DNA from: a virus
Direction: 5' to 3' (one strand)
IMG/VR virus record: IMGVR_UViG_3300020182_000073
Span: 1 to 40,819 of that record
DNA length: 40,819 bases
In this document: positions 12,401-19,165 of the stretch, piece by piece
Numbering within the stretch: position 1 is the first letter of the stretch
Layout of the letters: every line of letters begins with the position of its first letter
Notes under the pieces: model-generated
Seen by the model: only the letters and a program-made list of their open reading frames with translations
What the model was told of the DNA's origin: nothing
The model's database searches: none
Translations under genes and position numbers: made by a program

Positions 12401-14958
12401 ATAGTAATGCCGTCGGCATTGAAAAGATCAAACAATGGTTCCTGATTGTTTGATCTTTTCTGTTGAGTTTGTGTCCATGTTCCTGCCTTGTAGTACCAAT
12501 TAGTCCCCTGGTATGTAGTTCCTAATTTACTTAGAATAACATCATTATTTTTAACTGTTGCAATTGCTTCAAGTTGTAACTGTTGGCTGTGTTTGTATGT
12601 AGCAATTACAGTTTGTCCGTTTGGTATTGCGGTGTTAAACACTAATTCGTTGCCATCAACACTGTACTGATATGTCGAATTAGGTACCGAAACACCATTA
12701 ACTTGCACAGTGAGTTGTATGTTTTCTGCTGCAAATCCTAGATCAAATCGTGTTGTACTACTATCGCCTGTAAATATAAATTGCTCTAGATTAACGTTGC
12801 TATCTACGTTAACCCAATTAATACGATAAATTGTTTTTCTAACTTCTTCATTTAAATCTGCAGAGAAGATTATAGTTTCTCCATTGACTAAAGGTACACC
12901 ATCTGAATAATAACTACTAACTATCTGATTACTGATACTAACCGGTAAGCCTTGTACATTAGAAAGTGCGTCAGTTTGTTCTGTGTTAATTGTTGTTACA
13001 GATTGTTTGTAATTTTTACCAAAATTAAACAATTGTAAATTTTTATCAAATTCAATAATAGGACGTTTTGCTTTATTATCTTGATCTGAGATAGTTGTGT
13101 AATTGTTAAATTTGTTAGACTTATTGATTACACTTTCATGAAACCAGCGGTTTTGTCTACTCCATGCACTACCTTCTTGGCTGCCCCGATTAATAACAAT
13201 ATATTGTTTGTCTTTAGGACTGTTAGAATTTCCATCAAATGAAATAGTATCAAATAAATTACTGTCAAACGGTTCTTTGACTACATCTAACCAACTTTCT
13301 GGTGTTTGTAAATTACTAACTGGAACAAGTTGTATCTTAGTTCCTACACCTTCAACATAATATTCATTATCTTCGTAGTGTGCTGGACTTGTAGTGCCTA
13401 CAAATTTAACTTTCAGGCCATTTTCAAATTCTACTCCGTTTGAACTTGTGTATGTACTACTTTCAAGAATATAATTGACATTAATTTCTGCATCATTAGT
13501 CTGGTCCACAATTTCTATTAATCCGTATACTTCAGGATCGATGCTATCTTGATAATAAAGATAATCTAATTTAGCAGTAATAGGCGGTATTAGTTTAATA
13601 CTATTATCGCTAGTCCTGTAAGCTTTTCTATTACCGTATTGAATACCTTCACCGATCTTTATTTTTTTGTTTACTAGAATTTCTTCCACTGATGTGAGTT
13701 TTAGTTTATTGTTAGAATCAATACTAATTCTAAACCAACCTAGTTTTTCTGTCTCAGTTATTATTGCATTGCTATCGTCAGGATCATTCCAGTGGTTTTC
13801 ATAATCATATACCACCAGGTTGCTTGTAACAAATCCCACACCACTTGTGAAATCTCTAATAACACGATAAACTGTGTTTGAGTAACTGACTAGATCATCT
13901 TCCTTGTAATTAGTATTTGCAGTCCAAGCAACCGAGGTCTGAGTTTTACTTCTTGTTTCTAAAAACAGTACTAGTTTTCCATCTAGATTGCGTTGACCAT
14001 CAATGCCGCCGTAATTTCTTAGAAACGTCGTTGCATCTTGGCTTTGAATTTCGTTATAACGTAAATGTCTTTGTTGTTTTGTGCTATATGAAACTAAATT
14101 TACACCATTGCCTTGTATCGGCATCTGTGTAAAGAAATCTTGTGCATCGTTTTCGGGTACGTTGAACGTAACTGTTCCAACATCTGCGCCGTTATTAGTA
14201 ACACCTAGTACTTCTCTAATATTAAGATTATCCTGCCAACTGTAAGAACTTTTTAATCCCGGTTCTGTTTGAATAAAAAAGCCGTGACCTTCTTGATTGA
14301 CATTAAATGTATATGTGCCACCACGTGCTAATCTTAGTAATGGATTTGATGTTGTTCCGATATTGCTAAAACGATACCCAGTTTCGCCTAGTCTTTTAAC
14401 ACTACCTACACTTGTATCAAAATTACTGCCATCAAATCCTTCATTGTCTACACTGCCAGTTACTACACTGTAATTCGATGGCGGAGAAACTGTTATATCT
14501 AAATTGTATTCAACTTCTGCGTTGATAATATTAATACTATTTGGACCATTGGGTAACCAATAATAGTTACTATAATTTGTAAACTTGTCAAAATCCATAA
14601 AACTAGTATATGTGTATTGATCAGCAGCAAACAATCTACTAGGGTTATCGATATTCCCCCCTAGTGAATTGATTTTGTTAATTAAATCAACATATGTACT
14701 AACAAATTTTATTTCGCCATTTTTGTTTTCGTAAACACTACTCGGCTCAAGTTGATAATTTTGTCTATCCGGCCATGCTTCAGTAACATAATTGTCAAAT
14801 TGATTTAGACTAGGATTAAACTTTCTGCCAATATATCCATCAAGACGCTCAACTTCTGGCTCACTGATAAGTTGGTCAACTGTTGCTCTCAGAAGTTTTT
14901 CGTTGGTCCTAGTTTGGAAAACACTAGGTAAAAAGTTTGAACTTTTCTTATATCCCAT
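442..14958 (-). CDS. Giant virion structural protein, probable baseplate wedge/fibre component (4838 aa)
   Basis: This is a single uninterrupted frame from ATG 14958 to TGA 442. It follows gp6, the position of gp7-type wedge proteins, so a baseplate or tail-fibre-network role is likely but inferred. Visible modules (residues approximate): a conserved-looking N-terminus (1-150); a cupredoxin-like beta segment with GGTYTFNV and TVTFNVP (205-290); three CBM5/12-like aromatic modules (341-366, 1924-1969, 3878-3905); a seven-repeat FG-GAP propeller (about 2330-2945); a glycine-rich GSGATAKA module (about 3605-3670); a G..Y.I..GTTNF module (about 3709-3745). A recurring beta-sandwich pattern, T.F.L then VFVNG then Y then I.F..P then V.I.Y, occurs about nine times, densest near the C-terminus. 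The last residues repeat YVDEG. Surface binding of glycans is plausible but unproven. No transmembrane or catalytic motif was seen. Confidence 0.85.
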   Translation of the reverse strand: MGYKKSSNFLPSVFQTRTNEKLLRATVDQLISEPEVERLDGYIGRKFNPSLNQFDNYVTEAWPDRQNYQLEPSSVYENKNGEIKFVSTYVDLINKINSLGGNIDNPSRLFAADQYTYTSFMDFDKFTNYSNYYWLPNGPNSINIINAEVEYNLDITVSPPSNYSVVTGSVDNEGFDGSNFDTSVGSVKRLGETGYRFSNIGTTSNPLLRLARGGTYTFNVNQEGHGFFIQTEPGLKSSYSWQDNLNIREVLGVTNNGADVGTVTFNVPENDAQDFFTQMPIQGNGVNLVSYSTKQQRHLRYNEIQSQDATTFLRNYGGIDGQRNLDGKLVLFLETRSKTQTSVAWTANTNYKEDDLVSYSNTVYRVIRDFTSGVGFVTSNLVVYDYENHWNDPDDSNAIITETEKLGWFRISIDSNNKLKLTSVEEILVNKKIKIGEGIQYGNRKAYRTSDNSIKLIPPITAKLDYLYYQDSIDPEVYGLIEIVDQTNDAEINVNYILESSTYTSSNGVEFENGLKVKFVGTTSPAHYEDNEYYVEGVGTKIQLVPVSNLQTPESWLDVVKEPFDSNLFDTISFDGNSNSPKDKQYIVINRGSQEGSAWSRQNRWFHESVINKSNKFNNYTTISDQDNKAKRPIIEFDKNLQLFNFGKNYKQSVTTINTEQTDALSNVQGLPVSISNQIVSSYYSDGVPLVNGETIIFSADLNEEVRKTIYRINWVNVDSNVNLEQFIFTGDSSTTRFDLGFAAENIQLTVQVNGVSVPNSTYQYSVDGNELVFNTAIPNGQTVIATYKHSQQLQLEAIATVKNNDVILSKLGTTYQGTNWYYKAGTWTQTQQKRSNNQEPLFDLFNADGITISDTSAYKASNFLGSKLFGYKKGTGANDTELGFPLSYRSINNVGDIVFCDSINDDTFVYEDSNENTITATTKGLKVRKNNTDGTVEYINQWSKKSEKSKQYQTQTIFATETQTNRFKLDIIPESLSPTHLIVYKNNTPIDKSTYDVEVERGVGSLVFVKDLKSTDKISVKIYSSTVSKNNNWEIPSNLENNAKNVDIVEITLGQMRNHIIETFVKTPDLSGNYQGLNNSKDLKDVKLNGGTILQNAGAPHLANLFLNDVQANFIESLLYNQREYETFKNKFYRMLGEISYTDVTDSSTSLDELLTEMFANKNEMFPFYHSDMCPSGNDYNEISYEINNTEIDTYYLSQTFNDKIPSNRAVLVFLNGTQLVKNLDYTIDGIVITLKIRPAGDTSSMRFLEVNIDDKLEIREYTSTDGFHIPPTPSKLGMYPLFSPEIIIDGYGDNTHQVIRGHDGSKIAMLGDFRDNIILELEKRIYNNVKVTYNKDLINIDSYIPGAFRKTAYSKTEFDNIIAQNFSRWLGKNNVKINDTVEVSSLDKFSWNYRLFDEKLTGKSMPAAYWRGIYNHFYDTEQPNLRPWEMLGQTTKPTWWEEVYGPAPYTSGNKVLWDDLEAGKIAQPGNITIDSVYKRPGLSDIIPVDDSGELLSPYECLSVNNSNVVNGSWKYGDGNPVETAWKHSSEYPFAVQIALALSIPAEYFGLYRDTNDQVIKNNQWQFNSTGTRTKIEQVHGELNTDGTIARTNGYTTWLAEYANSLNYNITDAIGDKLRNIQLRLSYKASGYTDKKFLKFFAEQSSPNSINSSILIPDDDYDIKLFKSSPRQSVVYSGVIVTRSANGFTVSGYDLNDPTFIVNVASKNSDTQVIKVGNTAVEVSATGTNENVVLAYGSELNSVENVVEFLIGYGRFLENQGFKFDNRVEGSNEVHNWKLAAKEFIFWAQQGWDQGISVSLSPIGSTLNFRSVRGAVDSISNRPYGSRIYDNNKAIIEPNNYIVNRDGRNFSIETLNDTAIYLADIDVVDWEHVVVFKNKTQFNDIIYQPESGNRQYRIRISGFRTSAWDGTFGAPGFIINEDNVPQWQAGRNYSKGEIVLFKGEYYTAKESVTSHTKFNSNDWLITEYSQFDQLLPNLANKAGMPKSYYDFNETNLELDPDRLAKGLIGFSQREYLNDLGISDTSQVKFYQGLIRQKGSNNSLNKMLRAKLDNFESQADFFEQWAIKSGNFGGVGNTTEIRLEIPNNDNTQKSPLLIEMLDDNDSKTTGRVGYKSNDLLVHPLPYNKNAFTMRDRKKRVNNLPSAGYAQKSEIDYISPTLDLLGSYIDNNIGEDQYIWVGSDKQDNWNVYKTVVNAARISSIVTDPSGIAILTTTQVSGLEAGDDILIKVHTSSDPSEIDFTGYYRVIESGSNSISVQTDLPNYNRGFLDNQDLVAVIYNLHTVHFDTLSDANNNVPPKGWKNQDKLYIDSATNSGWGVYKNSNVFAFDQSLSDSESTANDGFGYSLAGDNGNNYVLVGAESSNKVQAFQRNITTGALIEDSELLSPSNDIVGFGSVLEAGSNIYAAAGSPLSNSNIGYVHILRRNRFGSFYVDQALAAPGHDANGKFGNDIAISNDGKWMYIGQPGVDKVHAYQMVTLDTEGLLAITEDTVGNGSTTTFALENEPTSIYELKVIVGNKLMIPFKEYTISGSNIVFTTPPAVVSISITYKNYFNHVYTITGASATDFGHRVVTSTDANQIIISATNNNAGTVHVYNRTVENQFATGSTNIFTASVTIQGTPRVFVDDVETTDFTFNGTNTITFTETPSRGSIVKIDTNNFVTNHSITAALDAQSGAQYGYSIDLCPNDCSLYVGAPYHDVDSIDAGRVYRYLNQGKFFGKVIGTIQNPTVSVGSAMYFNNFRVAFDAADTLSDVVTKINAANIPGVTALSVGNILTVETDSEVYADKLNLVQETGDFFADMGISVYVARQIINSPQDKAYNNFGKVVKVNNTADLIAISADRSDAVIVETFDNNKTKFDTNSTSFSVTKAQTGGVFIYQFLSNPELSIDNPGQFVFAESLNTDKLDSLDQFGNSIEFTKNTIIAGAPGSDDSTAEGGVVYQFTNATQKMPWLLTRYEKPQVDLDMFNRVFLYDSKTNERLANLDIIDPIKGKVTSSVLQEITYQTSIDPAFYSNTENLRNALTWGTDYVGKVWWDLSQVRYVEYNHDGEEYSSSNWGFTFPGSRIICAEWTESDVAPSEYFDDENPDAYPYNPTNFNIVTEFNQTTQQFVTKYYFWVVGKTRAPRNTENRIYSIYEIEDLISNPTLNGVPFIAFTGANTFALFNVDDLLTDNTVLAIDYDIQKNNNLLHQEYQLINEGDVTSVANEDLITKLIDSLAGADTSGNLVPDIKLNSYLRYGIDFRPRQTMFTDRRDAVKQAVEYFNSFMKTTPVVYSKNIDNILASEPELKSHEYDEAVDNYVELTYLETGILVTGYLVFVKNDETTKNRWVLYELQASKEWVKKRVQVYKNSRYISRVTWTDPNVVVPGNFSKVVEYEYNLRSVVASEGEFVKIKDNGLGLFKVVQKQNDSWVTVQEENSTLKINQSIYKTELLNLNFDIDGFGLQLYDDNPSLEIQKIVRAVYEDFFINEHAIEKNQWFLHMLKYALSKNKSLDFATKTSLIKINQQQRALQQVTVYQKDNQDFIRNYIEETKPYHTKISEFVLQYNSTDNADLKTTDFDLPSYYSFNSNTYRSPTGSTVEDNNKLLLAPWADWTDNYKLEVGSIVVNDGGTYLTTPTVKISGGGGSGATAKAVLNANKITSIVVTNPGSGFISTPTVTLEEQSDNPAQLSAVLVNKKIRSFNTTVKFDRVSRNSGYLVEFKNTINAGSFVIGEQYEILSNGTTNFKEIGASSNKPGTKFIATGVGVGSGTAGQPVDLSNETIFARSTTRSNAGASVLDLVLDIFSNGNWVNDTTTFPALDVPNFRFYNDSDKSSDCTSVVRSRVQFFDSRDTVRGLHQSTLQSAIRALGTTAGINNIDISGTTVTLDGSLIDNTPSVLNWKNNFAYYAGDVVFYNNVFYTVDVDYTSATSGFSTTNLTKLEAGSVISHLDRTWKLYKPVDGMLANDPAQLFNGTVFPGARVLGVAFSKNSGFDSGATEKSSIEDSNDPLYLTTFNPSTDVNITSNIFEFKNDNDESIDHGFVDEEKLYYNPNGNATIGGLAIDTIYYVSVVNSKQFKLTTDQALLNVVNITSVNSGTHKLLSSFKKWSTDIVNRPGFSGDPDKEFTFEEWAHDRFEGGSGFDIGAFDPDDLTIEGVPSSLPSAYDQGIYSRFTDTALGTRPEDIITSGGKFLDPNHSYAPEEHVPGSVYDTLEMFVHTLPTQLSGSTGYSPKFGVTSYTGDGVQTRFNFSKEDVGDYFLVYTSETGPRYRKIAETNNNIPLFTVEGGYYEGSQDRAYSIDWTTGEIVFDNPIADGDILTITRIAQTGENILANKTFTSDGTTNIFALEIENSRIKNSLVLVNGKEVDHSITSNNNHISYVVLSITPQLNDHIHMLLSGNSQNTISKVYTQIEQLEDSQVVVRLDEVIRNNLPKDTTVIAELNGSRLRPSNTAYYDSDGSTVDFKLPNTAKEKTITSLTNSQVRVWVDDVKLNPVQDYTVSAPTGTSVPTVTMFTPPEVGARVSITYTGNADYTINETTNDIELLGVVPARGDLLAVTSFSDHDSYHFETRVFVGTDQFLSSTKIGGFDNIAFDVSEFDGISVVTELDIEYELGDGQIAERLFVSIDGAKMIANLDYVTKGRTLYFADSISVTDTSVIIITEMNKNIYNFESTYSIFNDMNGNVNYYRIAEEEATELARDLSFTATEIELKDASEFPTPVGKTPGVISINGERITYWTKNGNILGQIRRGVAGTGASEHTTGTIVLNMNKLVPDSKCNTWYNKGSGTPSDGKGLQQSLTKAAQFIKDKKGISFPLTFAGVDDIYVDEGYVDEGYVENTPSDLSFVQEDYVNPGYTQDP
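514..550 (-). repeat. 15-bp tandem repeat at the 3' end of the giant gene
   Basis: The 15-base unit AACATACCCTTCGTC occurs twice exactly at 514-528 and 529-543 and begins a third time at 544-550. On the coding strand it gives repeated YVDEG. It preserves the reading frame, so it looks like slippage-driven length variation in the C-terminal tail. Confidence 0.85.
12421..12460. repeat. Perfect 16-bp inverted repeat inside the giant gene
   Basis: GAAAAGATCAAACAAT at 12421-12436 is followed by an eight-base loop and its exact reverse complement at 12445-12460. It lies in the coding sequence for about residues 833-846 of the giant protein and would form a strong hairpin in the mRNA. No T-run follows on either strand, so it is not a typical terminator. 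Confidence 0.85.
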
Positions 14959-14972
14959 AACCGATCTTTCTT

Positions 14973-17900
14973 TTAATTACTTGTGTATCCGCCGGACACT
15001 ACGCTACTTGATGGTGCTTTTAATTGATTGCCTGTGATATTTTTAACTATTTTAATATCGTCGACTGTTGCACTACTGATAAAGATTTCGTTAGGCTCAC
15101 TAACAATTTGGAACAAATCACCAAATGTTTTTGAACTAGCATTCGGTACAATAACAATACTGCCAATTTCCTGAATCATACTCTTATGAATAAAACTAGA
15201 AAGTTCGCTAAAGTAAAATGTGTTTCCAAAATCCCAATTTTCAATGTTAAAGTATTCATTGATATACTTTATAACTTTACTCTTAATCTCACTATTACTT
15301 AGCCTTGTTCTTTCTGCTGGTACAACTTTAAAAGTTGCCTGGAATTCAGGTGCAGCTTTGGCTCCAAAAATAATTTTATAATTAGCAGCATTAAATGTAA
15401 TACTGTCACTGACACTTTTTAATTTGTTAAGTTCGCTGTACGCTACTTCCATTTCAAGTAACGTTGGTTTTTCAGGTTCAATTAATGTACCACTTGAATC
15501 ATTAATCCAATTTCTATATTCATTATTATATGCTTCAGTTAAAACATACATATCAATAATATTACTTTTACTTGGATCAATTCTGCGGTCGTTTGGAGCA
15601 TTGTGTCTGTACTGGAATTTTAGTTTATCTCTACCAACATAACACTGATAGTTGTTACTAGCTACAATTGTTCTTTTATTGTTAACCAGTGTTAACTCGT
15701 AAAAATCGTTATTAACTTCAAATACTGTACCTAACGGATGTGCATATCTACCTTCGAGATTTAAAGTAGCAACATCAGTATATCTTGATACAACTTTATT
15801 GCTATCAAAGTAACGATATCTTTCAAAGTTATCATAATCGATATATTTCTCAAAATAAACTTTTTCTTCGCTATCTGCGATAACGTCAAAAACTTCTGGG
15901 TTGTCGGGTATGCCATCGTTGTCTTTGTCGCCATGTGTAACTTTAACACGAGTGTCATCTCTATAACCATCAACATATTTTACAGTATCGTAAATTTCCA
16001 ATACTAATTGATTATCTAATAATGTACTACTGTTAGGAAGAGTATTCCCAGTTAAAATTCTAATCTGATCTTTAACTACTGTAGCATTTCTACTATCATA
16101 TACTCTTACTTTGCTATCAAAATAAAAGCGAGTTTCAATTTCGCTTCCCCAAAGCAATTCAGTATTTCTGTACGTTGTAGTATATCTTCCGCTGCCGACA
16201 TTTGTCATCAATACATGCCAGCTTGCATCTAAATTATTGCCACTTGTATCACCAGCATAAACAATGCTAAATTCACCAGTTGTTGCAATATCATTTGGGT
16301 TAATAATTTTCCAAAAGCCAGACTGGTAATCGAAACGCAGTCCAAAATCTTCATTATTGATAATTTTTCTTGTTAGTGTTTGACTTAGATTAATATCAAT
16401 GTTGTTTACATAAACTGCATAAATTTCTTCTAGTACTGCGCCATTTGGAATGTTTTCAGTTAGTACAATTGGACCCGGACCACTAGTTCCACTCAAGTAA
16501 CCATTGCCGTTTGAACTACCGTCGCCACTAATACTTTTAATACTTGCCCAAATTTTAGTTGCCTGACCTTCTTTAGTTGGAGTGCCAGTTGTTAACACTC
16601 TGTCAATATCAAAAAATTTCCCAGCAGGAGCAACAAACTTACAAACAACACCCGGCTTTAGATATTGTCTTTCCCCTTGGCCGCTTTCTCCAACTTGATG
16701 TACATAGTTACTTAAAGTATCATCATTGTAACCTTCAAAAAAACCGCTGCTGGTGCTGCTATCTGCACTGCCTCTTTTCCATGTAGTATTCGAAAAACTA
16801 ATTTTAGGATATTTGTCAAAATAAAGATTAACACTTCCTTTACTTCTTAGTATTGAACTAAGTGTATTAACTACAAAGTTCTGTACATCTGCTGCCGTTA
16901 GCCAATTAAAATTATCAGTTTCTTTGATATCATTTTTATAAACATACCCATCTTCGCAGAAAATATTTGTACTACTGTACTTGCCTGTTACATCTTTAAG
17001 TTCTAAGAATCTACTAATACCAGTACTGGTTCTATTAACACTTTTTATTTTTAAAATATCGCCGAATTTAATATAAGGGAGTGTGTTATAGTCTTCACCA
17101 TTAACCATTCTGTTTTGTGTATAGAAATTCTGAGGTGCTTTTACTTTAATATCAGTTAAACTTTCTCTTGTACTAGCATTGTTTACTGTATACTGAAGGT
17201 TTAGTGTAAAGTTAAGTTTTTCCTGTTTGCCGTATTTGTTGACATAAATCATTTCAACGACAATGTTTTCCATTTCTCTCGGACTAATAGTATAACTAGT
17301 TCCGTTGCTTGTGCGTACCACACTTCTGAACTGACCAACTGGAATTTTACTAAACACACCATCGCCAAAAATTAAATCAATTTGATCATTTGCACGGCTG
17401 TAAACTTCAAAAATCTTTCTATTGTTTTCGCTGATATCATTGTAGATTACGTTACTATCTCTGAGAACATCTACTTTAGTCCATTCATCAAGATATTCGC
17501 CTTGGTCGTTGGTTTCAAAAAGCCAAACATCATTATTATTGATATTGTCTACGTTTATACCTGCTAATCTATTTGGCAAACTTTCTGAAATTCTAAAGTC
17601 TAAATTGTTAATACGCCCTTGTTTAAATCCTAAAAAGAATCCAGTATTAGAACTACCGTTGCCTTCGCCGCTGTTTTTATACACAAAGCCAAGAGTACTA
17701 CCAGCAACTGGTGCTTTTTCATATAATCCTGTTTTACTATCTAAGCCAACATTGTAAATGTTAAACGGAAGGTTTTGGTTGTCAATTGAAGCACTAAAAT
17801 TAATTATCGGAACAAGATTATTTCTTGTTTTAAAATCATATAAATCATGTCTAACTGTGCCAATTTGTAAACTACTATTTGGTTTACCAATACGTTGATT

Positions 17901-18398
17901 GTTTGCTAGTGCAGCGTTAATAATACTTGTAAATTGCTCAAGCCAATCGAGGTTTGTTGGATCGTTCCATTTAATTGTTTTATTTGCTAAATCAACCCCA
18001 TTGCTATCAAAAATGCTTTCAGTAGTACTGATTGCAGTCATCTTTAACATGCCACTACTGCTGTTATTTCTATTAGGAGAATACCCTAACATATTTGCTA
18101 AACGATATACACTATCTCTACGTTCAGCAGTTTGTAAAAAGTTTTCTCTACTGTTTAAGTCGTTGCGATAACTAATACTTTGTCCCATAAAACTGATTAA
18201 GTCTAGTAGTGCAACAAATTCACTACTTTCTATGTAATCGTTAAAATCTTCTGGGTAGTATGTTCTGATATAATCAACCATGCTTTTTCGCAGAGTTTCG
18301 TAATCATAACTTTGAAAGTCAGCACTGCGAAAAGTTGTGTATAACTTTTTCCAATCTTCAGCAGCAAAAAGATTATTTTGGCGTATAAATGTCGACAT
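14973..18398 (-). CDS. gp6: Baseplate wedge protein gp6
   Basis: The 1141-residue product has the gp6 N-terminal signature: an LFAAEDWKKLYTTFRSADF-type opening, then YPEDFNDYIESSEF, LLDLISFMGQSISYRNDLN and ANMLGYSPNRN. In T4, gp6 dimers form the wedge ring of the baseplate and join with gp25 and gp53. The protein is about 1.7 times the length of T4 gp6 (about 660 aa); marine T4-like gp6 proteins also tend to be long, and the extra length lies in the middle. ATG at 18398 is preceded by AGAGGAAATAAT, a good ribosome binding site, and by a late-promoter-like octamer at 18417-18424. It sits between gp25 and the giant gene on the same strand, with only 14 bases separating it from the giant gene. 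Confidence 0.93.
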   Translation of the reverse strand: MSTFIRQNNLFAAEDWKKLYTTFRSADFQSYDYETLRKSMVDYIRTYYPEDFNDYIESSEFVALLDLISFMGQSISYRNDLNSRENFLQTAERRDSVYRLANMLGYSPNRNNSSSGMLKMTAISTTESIFDSNGVDLANKTIKWNDPTNLDWLEQFTSIINAALANNQRIGKPNSSLQIGTVRHDLYDFKTRNNLVPIINFSASIDNQNLPFNIYNVGLDSKTGLYEKAPVAGSTLGFVYKNSGEGNGSSNTGFFLGFKQGRINNLDFRISESLPNRLAGINVDNINNNDVWLFETNDQGEYLDEWTKVDVLRDSNVIYNDISENNRKIFEVYSRANDQIDLIFGDGVFSKIPVGQFRSVVRTSNGTSYTISPREMENIVVEMIYVNKYGKQEKLNFTLNLQYTVNNASTRESLTDIKVKAPQNFYTQNRMVNGEDYNTLPYIKFGDILKIKSVNRTSTGISRFLELKDVTGKYSSTNIFCEDGYVYKNDIKETDNFNWLTAADVQNFVVNTLSSILRSKGSVNLYFDKYPKISFSNTTWKRGSADSSTSSGFFEGYNDDTLSNYVHQVGESGQGERQYLKPGVVCKFVAPAGKFFDIDRVLTTGTPTKEGQATKIWASIKSISGDGSSNGNGYLSGTSGPGPIVLTENIPNGAVLEEIYAVYVNNIDINLSQTLTRKIINNEDFGLRFDYQSGFWKIINPNDIATTGEFSIVYAGDTSGNNLDASWHVLMTNVGSGRYTTTYRNTELLWGSEIETRFYFDSKVRVYDSRNATVVKDQIRILTGNTLPNSSTLLDNQLVLEIYDTVKYVDGYRDDTRVKVTHGDKDNDGIPDNPEVFDVIADSEEKVYFEKYIDYDNFERYRYFDSNKVVSRYTDVATLNLEGRYAHPLGTVFEVNNDFYELTLVNNKRTIVASNNYQCYVGRDKLKFQYRHNAPNDRRIDPSKSNIIDMYVLTEAYNNEYRNWINDSSGTLIEPEKPTLLEMEVAYSELNKLKSVSDSITFNAANYKIIFGAKAAPEFQATFKVVPAERTRLSNSEIKSKVIKYINEYFNIENWDFGNTFYFSELSSFIHKSMIQEIGSIVIVPNASSKTFGDLFQIVSEPNEIFISSATVDDIKIVKNITGNQLKAPSSSVVSGGYTSN

Positions 18399-18416
18399 AT
18401 TATTTCCTCTATAATG

Positions 18417-18424
18417 TATTTATT
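18417..18424 (-). promoter_or_regulatory. Probable late promoter for gp6 (AATAAATA)
   Basis: AATAAATA on the minus strand differs by one base from the T4 late octamer and lies 18 bases before the gp6 start codon, in a 47-base gap after gp25. The first base is the least constrained one among the other sites in this window. Confidence 0.5.
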
Positions 18425-18445
18425 TAATTTTATTATATGGTAATA

Positions 18446-18823
18446 TTAAGATGAATAAGCAACTTTACTGGTTTGATCAAACATAAATCTCATAGTATCA
18501 GCTTCGTTTGTGTTTTTGTATCTAAGTCTGATTTCAATGATTATGCCACGTTGATATTCATCTACTAGTATATTGTCAACAATTACTCTAGGTTCATAAG
18601 TAACTACACGAGTTACATCTTCAATAATAGCATCCTTAATTTCTTCAGTCATTGGCTCGAATAAAATTTCCCAAATAATAGTACCAAAATTTGGATTCAT
18701 TAGTTTTTCGCCTCGACGAATATTAAAGTGATTTGAAAGATCACGCTTAATTAACTCAAAATCTTCAAGTCGAGTTTTGGTTGACTTATTGTCAATTGTG
18801 TTGTAACCTCTGTATAGTGCCAT
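18446..18823 (-). CDS. gp25: Baseplate wedge protein gp25
   Basis: The 125-residue protein matches the gp25/GPW family in size (T4 gp25 is 132 aa) and motif order: an N-terminal polar segment, RRGEKLMNPNFGTIIWEILFEP, a helix, then TYEPRVIVDNI and a C-terminal IEIRLRYKN strand. gp25 bridges wedge and inner baseplate and is shared by all contractile injection machines. The frame stays open upstream to 18880, but MALYRGYN at 18823 fits the family length, and the longer version would run into the divergent glutaredoxin start. No clear ribosome binding site precedes ATG 18823; instead a GATAAATA octamer lies five bases upstream (18829-18836), so the late transcript may be leaderless or nearly so. 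Confidence 0.9.
   Translation of the reverse strand: MALYRGYNTIDNKSTKTRLEDFELIKRDLSNHFNIRRGEKLMNPNFGTIIWEILFEPMTEEIKDAIIEDVTRVVTYEPRVIVDNILVDEYQRGIIIEIRLRYKNTNEADTMRFMFDQTSKVAYSS
18789..18818 (+). promoter_or_regulatory. Possible sigma70-like promoter for the glutaredoxin cluster
   Basis: TTGTCA (18789-18794), an 18-base spacer and TATAGT (18813-18818) each match the bacterial consensus at five of six positions. The predicted start is about 40 bases before the glutaredoxin ATG. It lies inside the start of gp25 on the other strand. AT-rich DNA gives many chance matches, so this is weak. Confidence 0.3.
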
Positions 18824-18828
18824 ACTAT

Positions 18829-18836
18829 TATTTATC
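18829..18836 (-). promoter_or_regulatory. Probable late promoter for gp25 (GATAAATA)
   Basis: GATAAATA on the minus strand is the same variant seen at 30080-30087 and 39514-39521. Only five bases separate it from ATG 18823, so transcription would begin about at the start codon. Confidence 0.5.
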
Positions 18837-18863
18837 AGCAACTTTAAAGGGATATATAAAGAT

Positions 18864-19115
18864 ATGAAAACGTTATACATTTATACTAAAAACGGGTGTC
18901 CCGAATGCGACAGTGCCAAAAAATATATAAGCAACTTGGGTATTGCTTATACTGAAATAAACACAGATCGCGAAAGATGGGCACGTGATTGGTTAGCAAG
19001 TGAAGGTCATCAAACGTTTCCTATATTTTACGCAGACGAAGACGTTTTTATGCGTGGTAGCTGGCGTATAGTTGGAACTATGACACAACAAGAAATTTTC
19101 AGTCGACTAAAATAA
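18864..19115 (+). CDS. Glutaredoxin-like protein (83 aa)
   Basis: This small thioredoxin-fold protein has the redox motif C12-P-E-C15 after an N-terminal YIYTKNG strand, the cis-proline motif TFPIFY and a C-terminal helix. Such proteins reduce disulfides, classically in ribonucleotide reductase (T4 NrdC is the phage precedent). The size is normal for a minimal glutaredoxin. AAAGGG precedes the ATG at 18864 by an unusually long 12-base spacing. It is the first gene of a three-gene plus-strand block with PAAR and a large structural protein, surrounded by minus-strand baseplate genes, so expression with tail proteins seems likely. A role in protecting or maturing virion cysteines is possible but is inference; nucleotide metabolism is the alternative. 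Confidence 0.88.
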   Translation: MKTLYIYTKNGCPECDSAKKYISNLGIAYTEINTDRERWARDWLASEGHQTFPIFYADEDVFMRGSWRIVGTMTQQEIFSRLK

Positions 19116-19165
19116 TACCATATTATATTTTTGTTAAATACTATAGCAACTTTTAAGGATATAGT

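Noticed and set aside
18824-18880. Longer gp25 start at 18880
   Set aside because: The 19 extra residues are hydrophobic and unlike gp25 N-termini, would overlap the divergent glutaredoxin start and lie upstream of the likely late promoter.
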